A stretch of 64,000 nucleotides of DNA, taken from JAGIBJ01 sp032119595 (GTDB taxonomy: Bacteria > Actinomycetota > Thermoleophilia > Solirubrobacterales > Solirubrobacteraceae). Positions 59,312-64,000 of the stretch are shown piece by piece. A program made the position numbers and the translations under genes. The notes under the pieces are model-generated. The model saw only the letters and a list, made by a program, of their open reading frames with translations, was not told the origin of the DNA and ran no database searches. The stretch's first letter is position 1. Every line of letters begins with the position of its first letter. The DNA is taken from contig JAUMBQ010000009.1 of assembly GCA_032119595.1 (NCBI GenBank), forward strand, positions 1-64,000, in the 5' to 3' direction.

Positions 59312-60253
59312 TTGTCTTCCCCCTCGTCTCTTTCCCGCCGCGTTCGCGTCTGCATGCTCTTGACCGTTTCAGCGCTCGCTCTGCCCCAGCTCGGCGGCTG
59401 CGGCGACGGCGACGTCGTGAAGCCGCGCCCTGGTGCGCTGAACGTCGTCTCGCTCGGCGACTCACTCGCGGTCGGCGTGCAGCCGCAGCTCTTTGGGTCC
59501 AACCGCGAGACGAGCCAGGGCTACCCACGGCAGCTGGCCCGTGCGCTGCGCGACCAGGGCCGCGATGTCGAACTCCACGAGCTGGGTTGCGGTGGCGCGA
59601 CCTCAGCCTCGATCATCAGCGGCGGTCTGCCCTGCGGCCCTGAGCGCGATACGCCCTACGACAATGAGGACCCCGCGACCTCCCAGCTCGCCTACGCCGA
59701 AGGGCTGCTCTCCACGCTCAGCGGCGAGTCGACGGTCGTCGTGCTCGACATCGGCGGCAACGACGTCGGCGCGTGTCTGCAGAGCGGCGCCATCAGCGCC
59801 GACTGCGTCGCGAAGGCCGGCCGGAGTCTGCGCACGAACCTCGACACGATCCTGCGGCGCCTGCGCGCGGTCAACGCCAGCATCCCGATCGCTGTGATGG
59901 ATCTCTACGACCCCTTCCTGGGTCTTTGGAAGGCGCACCCGGAAGGCCGCGCGACGCTCGCGGCCGTCCACACGGTCTTCCTGCGCGAGATCAACCGCGT
60001 GATTGCCCGCGCGGCGGCCAAACACGGCGCCGTCGTCGGGCAGGTCGGCAGTGCCATGCGGCAGGACACTGCGCTGTCGGCGGAGCAGACCACGCTCCCG
60101 CCCGCCGTCGACGCGGTCTGCCGCCAGACCTGGATGTGCGTCGATGCGCCGCTCGTCCCCAACATCCACCTTCGCCAGCGCGGCTATCGCCTGGCCGCCG
60201 ATCAGCTCCTGCGCGCGCTGACGCCGGCGCTCGGCCAGATGGGGCGCTCATGA
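59312..60253 (+). CDS. SGNH/GDSL hydrolase lipoprotein
   Basis: About 313 residues from the TTG at 59312. A basic n-region (SRRVRV), hydrophobic stretch and lipobox LGGC at Cys30 indicate a lipoprotein. SGNH blocks: SLGDSLAVGVQ (Ser51), LGCGGATSAS, DIGGNDVGA and NIHLRQRGY (His286). The usual aspartate three residues before the histidine is a Pro/Asn, so a Ser-His dyad is likely. It shares the GCGGAT and GG-PC segments with the 57013 gene. ATG at 59354 is an alternative but lacks the basic n-region. Probably deacylates the polysaccharide made by the next genes; it overlaps GT2 by 4 nt. Confidence 0.85.
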   Translation: MSSPSSLSRRVRVCMLLTVSALALPQLGGCGDGDVVKPRPGALNVVSLGDSLAVGVQPQLFGSNRETSQGYPRQLARALRDQGRDVELHELGCGGATSASIISGGLPCGPERDTPYDNEDPATSQLAYAEGLLSTLSGESTVVVLDIGGNDVGACLQSGAISADCVAKAGRSLRTNLDTILRRLRAVNASIPIAVMDLYDPFLGLWKAHPEGRATLAAVHTVFLREINRVIARAAAKHGAVVGQVGSAMRQDTALSAEQTTLPPAVDAVCRQTWMCVDAPLVPNIHLRQRGYRLAADQLLRALTPALGQMGRS

Positions 60254-61665
60254 GAGACCTCGTCATCGCGATCCTCGACCGCGCGCGGCACCGCGTCGGC
60301 ACCCAGCTCGGCATCGGGGTGCTGGTCGGGTTCGTCGTCCCCACCATCCTGCTCGTGATGGCGACGTCGGTGTGGGCCGGCACCACCGGGCTGGCGCTGT
60401 ACCTGATCTCCGTCGCCTACCTCACCACCTGCGCGCTGATGCTGGTCGAGGCCAATCTTGCCTTTCGTCGCAACCTGCGCACCGAGCCGGTCGCCTCCAG
60501 CGACGGGTGGATTCCTGAGGTCACCGTGGTCGTGGTCGCGTACCTCCCGAACGAGGCGGGCCTGGTGATCGACACGCTGACGCACCTCGTTGAGGACGTC
60601 GACTTCCCCGGGGACAGCCCGCAGGTGATCCTGGCCTACAACACGCCGACGCCGATGAAGATCGAGGAGGAGCTCCAGGAGATGGCGAGCCGCATCCCGA
60701 TGCTCGACGTCATCCGGATCGAGGACAGCACGTCGAAGGCTGAAAACGTGATGGGGGTGCTCGGCCAGGTGCGCAATCCGGTCGTTGCCATCCTCGACAC
60801 CGACCATCAGCTTCGTCCCGATGCGGCGCAGCGAGCCGTGCGCTGGTTCGACGCTGGGTACGACGTGGTCCAAGGTCGCTGTGTCGTCCGCAATGCCCGC
60901 CACAACCTCCTCACGCGCATGGTCGCGTTTGAGTTCGAGACGATCTACGGGGTCGCGCACGCCGGGCGCTCGTTGCTCGTCGACACCGGCATCTTCGGGG
61001 GCGCGAACGGCTGGTGGCGCACCAGTGTGCTCAAGGAAGTCGGGCTCGACCACCGCATGCTGACCGAGGACATCGACTCTTCGCTGCGAGCGCTGATGGC
61101 GCGCCACCGCATCGTGCACGACCGCTCCGTCGTATCGACCGAGCTGGCCCCGGTCACGTTCCCGGCGTGGTGGCGGCAGCGTACGCGCTGGGCGCAAGGG
61201 TGGTTCCAAGTGACGCTTCGCCACGGCCGCGACATGCGCCACACGTCGGCGTTGCCGCTCCCGACCCGGATCTACTGGGGGCTCATGCTCACCTGGCGTG
61301 AGCTGTTCCCGTTCGTGTCGCTGCAGGTGGCGTCGGTCGTCGTCGCCGACCTCGTCCTCGGTCGAGGCCTGCAGCTCAAGACCGACCCGTTCCTGATCTT
61401 CACCACCGCGGTCACGCTGCTCAGCGGCGCGCTCGTCGGCGCGGCCGCCTGGCATGTCGCGACCCGCGAGACGCGCGCCCAGCTCAGCCTCGGCTGGGCG
61501 ATCGCAGCCTGCTTCCTCATTCTTCCGTACACGCTCTTCCGCAACGCCGTCGCGGTCGCCGCGATCGTGCGCGAGCTCGTCGGCGATCGCCGCTGGCTCG
61601 TCACGCGCCGCTCGCTCCCGAGTTCCAGCGTGTCCGCCCCCTTTGCACCTTCGGAGACCCCATGA
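60250..61665 (+). CDS. Cellulose-synthase-like family 2 glycosyltransferase
   Basis: Protein of 471 residues. Two N-terminal membrane helices (about 21-68), then the GT2 domain with D-x-D in ILDTDHQL (Asp183, Asp185), TED (272-274) and Q-x-x-R-W in WWRQRTRW (310-314), and about three C-terminal helices. These motifs mark processive beta-glycan synthases such as cellulose, hyaluronan and poly-GlcNAc synthases. No PilZ domain is present, so direct c-di-GMP control by that route is unlikely. Starts and stops overlap both neighbours by 4 nt. Confidence 0.9.
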   Translation: MRDLVIAILDRARHRVGTQLGIGVLVGFVVPTILLVMATSVWAGTTGLALYLISVAYLTTCALMLVEANLAFRRNLRTEPVASSDGWIPEVTVVVVAYLPNEAGLVIDTLTHLVEDVDFPGDSPQVILAYNTPTPMKIEEELQEMASRIPMLDVIRIEDSTSKAENVMGVLGQVRNPVVAILDTDHQLRPDAAQRAVRWFDAGYDVVQGRCVVRNARHNLLTRMVAFEFETIYGVAHAGRSLLVDTGIFGGANGWWRTSVLKEVGLDHRMLTEDIDSSLRALMARHRIVHDRSVVSTELAPVTFPAWWRQRTRWAQGWFQVTLRHGRDMRHTSALPLPTRIYWGLMLTWRELFPFVSLQVASVVVADLVLGRGLQLKTDPFLIFTTAVTLLSGALVGAAAWHVATRETRAQLSLGWAIAACFLILPYTLFRNAVAVAAIVRELVGDRRWLVTRRSLPSSSVSAPFAPSETP

Positions 61666-63548
61666 GCTTCCCCCAGCCCCGGCGATCGTTTACCGCTGCC
61701 TTGGTCCTGCTGTGCACTGCCGCGTTGCCGCTGGCCGCTAGCGCCAGCGCGAGCGAGCGCGTCACCTTCGTGGAGCCCGGTGAGGCGCCGGTCAAGCTCA
61801 CCGGCGGCCTGGCGCAGTTCCAGGGAACGATCAGTGTGCCCGCGCGCTGGGCGTCGTGGTCCGGCAAAGTCAACCTGCAGTGGAAGGGCTCCTCGGAGCT
61901 GGCCGAGGGCTCGGCGATCCGCGTGTCGGTCGGTGGCGAGGTCGTCGGCACCAGCGACGTCGACGGCGGCACGGGTGCAGCGAGCTTCACCATCCCGAAG
62001 GCCGAGGCTCGCCGCGGGGTCACGTCGATCCCGGTGCTGATCGAAGCCCGGCTCAAGACCAAGCGTGAGGAATGCCCGGGTCCGGATGACCTCGCGGCCT
62101 ACATGCAGTTCTCCGCGGCATCCGGCGTGGTGATCGACGGCGACTGGGCCACCACACCGCTGAAGCTGCGCGACCTGCCCGCCGCGGCCGTGACGTCGAT
62201 CGGCCGCGATGGGAGCGGGCTCCTCGTGCGCTTCACCCAGGCACCGAATCCCGCAACGCTGCGGGCGGTGGCGGTCGCCGCCGGTGAGATCTCGGCCGCG
62301 GCCGGCGACCTCGGGATCCGCATGCGGGTCTCGCAGCCCGGCGCGGTCCTCGAGCCGGACGAGAACGAGACCGTCCTCACGATTTCGCAGACGACCGGCC
62401 CAGGCACCCTGACAGCCGCGGCGTCGATCGGGCAGGCGCCACGACTCCTGATCTCGGGCGCCGCCGACCAGCTCGTCCTGGCGGCCGGCGGGCTGCGTCC
62501 GAGTGTCGCTCGCACGCTCGCGGGCGTCACCGCGACGAAGTTCCCGGCGATCACGATCAAGCGGCCGAGCCTGCCGCGCCGCATTCAGCTTTCGTCGGGC
62601 AGTTTCAACGGCTACGGCTCGGGCTCGGTTGGTCTCGGCTTCGAGATCCCGGTGTACCGCGAGGCGCTCCGCGGTGCCCGGTTGCGGATGTCGGTCAGCT
62701 ACGACGCGCCGGCTGGCGGGCGAGCCGAAGTCGTGGTGAACGGCCGGAGCGTGACGACGGAGTCGCTGCGCAAGAGCGGCAGTACGCGATTTGAGGTCGA
62801 GGAGCAGCTCGCTGGTCGCGGTCCGGCGCTGCAGCGCGCCGACCTGCGGGCTGGCGAGAACCGCATCCAGGTCAACGCCGACCTCAACTACCCCTCGTTC
62901 CGATGCTCCCTTCCCGAGCAGACCGGCGCGGTCACTGTGGGCGACTTCGGGTCGGTCACGCTGCTCACGCGGGAACGCCCGGTCCTCAGCACGCTCAGCA
63001 CGCTTCCGTTCCCGCTCAGCCGGCGGCCTGGTTGGGCTGGGACCACCGTGCAAGTGCCCGCGGCTCCGACCAGCTCGGAGTTGGCCTCGGTCCTGAGCAC
63101 GCTCGCCGAAGCCCGGCGTGTGACCGATGAGCCGGCGATGCCGACCTTCCAGATTGGTGGCGCCACGCCGACGGGCACCGCACTCATCCTCGCGCGTCCT
63201 GGGTCCGTCCCGGCTGAGCTCGTGAAGGGCGTTCCGGGTCCCAAAGATGACGGCGTCCTGGCGGCCTCCGGTAGCGGCGACACCGTCCGGGTCGTGGCCA
63301 TCGGGCGCCGCGCCCTCGCCCCGCTGGCGTCGCGGTATTCGATCGGCGCGGTGCAGGGTCGGGTCGTTCAGGTTCTGCCCGGAGGTGAGGTCGCGGTGCG
63401 CCTGAATGACGTGCAACGAGTAACCGGCGTGGAAAGAGGGGCGACAAGTTGGCGCTGGCCGCTTATCGTTATCTCCGTGGCCGTGCTCGGACTTACTCTG
63501 CTCGGCCTCCGTGGCGCGGTTCGGCGCGTCCGTCGGGACGACGCATGA
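61662..63548 (+). CDS. BcsB-like periplasmic polysaccharide-synthase partner
   Basis: Protein of 628 residues: signal peptide (1-31), a long beta-rich extracytoplasmic region, and one C-terminal membrane helix (about 601-620) with a basic tail (RRVRRDDA). Repeated carbohydrate-binding-like and flavodoxin-like modules with RLSSGSFNGYGSGS-type segments match the layout of cellulose synthase subunit B (BcsB), which guides the growing glycan out of the membrane. Sequence similarity to BcsB is only judged by eye. It overlaps the GT2 and acyltransferase genes by 4 nt, strongly suggesting one complex. Confidence 0.75.
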   Translation: MSFPQPRRSFTAALVLLCTAALPLAASASASERVTFVEPGEAPVKLTGGLAQFQGTISVPARWASWSGKVNLQWKGSSELAEGSAIRVSVGGEVVGTSDVDGGTGAASFTIPKAEARRGVTSIPVLIEARLKTKREECPGPDDLAAYMQFSAASGVVIDGDWATTPLKLRDLPAAAVTSIGRDGSGLLVRFTQAPNPATLRAVAVAAGEISAAAGDLGIRMRVSQPGAVLEPDENETVLTISQTTGPGTLTAAASIGQAPRLLISGAADQLVLAAGGLRPSVARTLAGVTATKFPAITIKRPSLPRRIQLSSGSFNGYGSGSVGLGFEIPVYREALRGARLRMSVSYDAPAGGRAEVVVNGRSVTTESLRKSGSTRFEVEEQLAGRGPALQRADLRAGENRIQVNADLNYPSFRCSLPEQTGAVTVGDFGSVTLLTRERPVLSTLSTLPFPLSRRPGWAGTTVQVPAAPTSSELASVLSTLAEARRVTDEPAMPTFQIGGATPTGTALILARPGSVPAELVKGVPGPKDDGVLAASGSGDTVRVVAIGRRALAPLASRYSIGAVQGRVVQVLPGGEVAVRLNDVQRVTGVERGATSWRWPLIVISVAVLGLTLLGLRGAVRRVRRDDA

Positions 63549-64000
63549 CGGCTCGCCCGATCGCCCTCTTCCTGAGGGGCAAGCTCGCTGAGTCGCCAGC
63601 GGCTCCGGCGACGTCGCGTCGCCGAGGCGCGAAGGCCGCCGCTGCCGCGAAGGCGCCGATGACGCCGGCCGCCGAGGCGGCCCAGAAGGCGGCCGACCGC
63701 AAACGCAATAGTCGCCTCGCCGAGCTCGACGCCTTCCGCGCGCTGATGATCCTCGTGGTCACGTTCCACGCGTACCAGGCCTCCTCTGGCGATCTCGACG
63801 CTCACGCGCTGCGCGACCTCTCGGTCGGCGGCGTCCTGCTGGGCAACGTCGACGTGCTCCTGCCGACGTTCTTCGTGCTCTCCGGCTTCGCGATCTACTA
63901 CCAATTCGCCGGCATGGTGCTCGGCGGGCGCGAGCTGCCCGGCAGCCGCCTCTGGTTGTTCAAGCGCGGCCTGCGGCTCCTCCCGGTCTACTTCCTCGTC
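63545..64000 (+). CDS. Acyltransferase_3 family O-acyltransferase (partial)
   Basis: The first 152 codons are visible. After a Lys/Ala/Pro-rich cytoplasmic start (1-55) it has ELDAFRALMILVVTFHAYQ, the first helix of the family with the conserved histidine, and further helices (VLLGNVDVLLPTFFVLSGFAIYYQF). Family members transfer acyl groups, often acetyl, to sugars across the membrane. It starts inside the BcsB-like stop, so the locus probably makes an O-acylated exopolysaccharide. The rest lies beyond the window. Confidence 0.85.
   Translation, partial: MTARPIALFLRGKLAESPAAPATSRRRGAKAAAAAKAPMTPAAEAAQKAADRKRNSRLAELDAFRALMILVVTFHAYQASSGDLDAHALRDLSVGGVLLGNVDVLLPTFFVLSGFAIYYQFAGMVLGGRELPGSRLWLFKRGLRLLPVYFLV

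Noticed and set aside
1..64000. Defence islands, prophage, insertion sequences or CRISPR
   Set aside because: I looked for repeat-spacer patterns, transposase motifs (DDE, HUH), phage structural genes and restriction-modification pairs and saw none. The single tyrosine recombinase has a Xer-type context.

Overview
The window is a contiguous piece of a GC-rich bacterial chromosome, by eye about two-thirds or more G+C, with GTG and TTG starts in regular use. The conserved gene orders, a WhiG/FliA-type sigma factor beside a tyrosine recombinase, and a large share of starts that sit 6-11 nt after a TANNNT hexamer (leaderless transcription) all point to a high-GC actinobacterium. A Thermoleophilia/Solirubrobacterales-like lineage is my best guess, but the rank is an inference and not proven by the sequence. 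I see no rRNA operon, insertion sequence, prophage or CRISPR array; most of the window is core chromosome.

Layout. 1-2443 (minus strand): two tandem, about 94% identical SAM methyltransferases (the outer one cut by the window edge) and a GNAT acetyltransferase. 2502-11183 (plus): protein-targeting and ribosome-assembly genes ftsY, nfeD-like, SPFH, ffh, rpsP, khpA, rimM, trmD, rplS, two signal peptidases and rnhB. 11199-14403: yraN (minus) diverging from yifB-dprA (competence/DNA processing). 14489-17216: thiD and ilvD. 17307-20697: an alpha/beta hydrolase with a lysine-rich tail diverging from a HAD nucleotidase across a 19-bp overlapping two-way promoter, an L,D-transpeptidase and a small unknown protein. 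20677-24125: Xer recombinase, WhiG-like sigma factor, a zinc-ribbon protein and an alpha/beta hydrolase. 24181-26648 (minus): JmjC-like cupin, a small protein and an HD-GYP response regulator with a short leader ORF.

26808-31892 holds three tRNA genes (Gly-GCC, Val-GAC, Cys-GCA), each with a clear terminator hairpin, around a likely operon of GntR regulator, quinone-reductase-like MDR protein, SGNH hydrolase-like protein and a TPR/HEAT-like protein. 31979-33870 has an Ala-rich membrane protein and a class V aminotransferase. 34024-47409 is a long translation and arginine block: thrS, DUF192, infC, rpmI, rplT, TrmH-type methyltransferase, pheS, pheT, argC, argJ, argB, argD, largely joined by 4-nt or 8-nt start/stop overlaps. 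A minus-strand pair (erythromycin-esterase-like protein and a phosphoribosyltransferase-hydrolase fusion) separates argD from argG. 51716-56979 has two unknown proteins and dnaE. 57013-64000 starts an envelope polysaccharide locus: two related SGNH hydrolases, a membrane protein, a cellulose-synthase-like GT2, a BcsB-like periplasmic partner and an acyltransferase running off the end.

No unmistakable new defence or mobile system is visible. The most interesting signals are regulatory and structural: the leaderless -10 grammar, the symmetric divergent promoter at 18569-18589, competing hairpins around the infC start and tandem hairpins before rpmI, an unusually long low-complexity tail on IF3, the tandem methyltransferases and the acylated-polysaccharide locus at the right edge.
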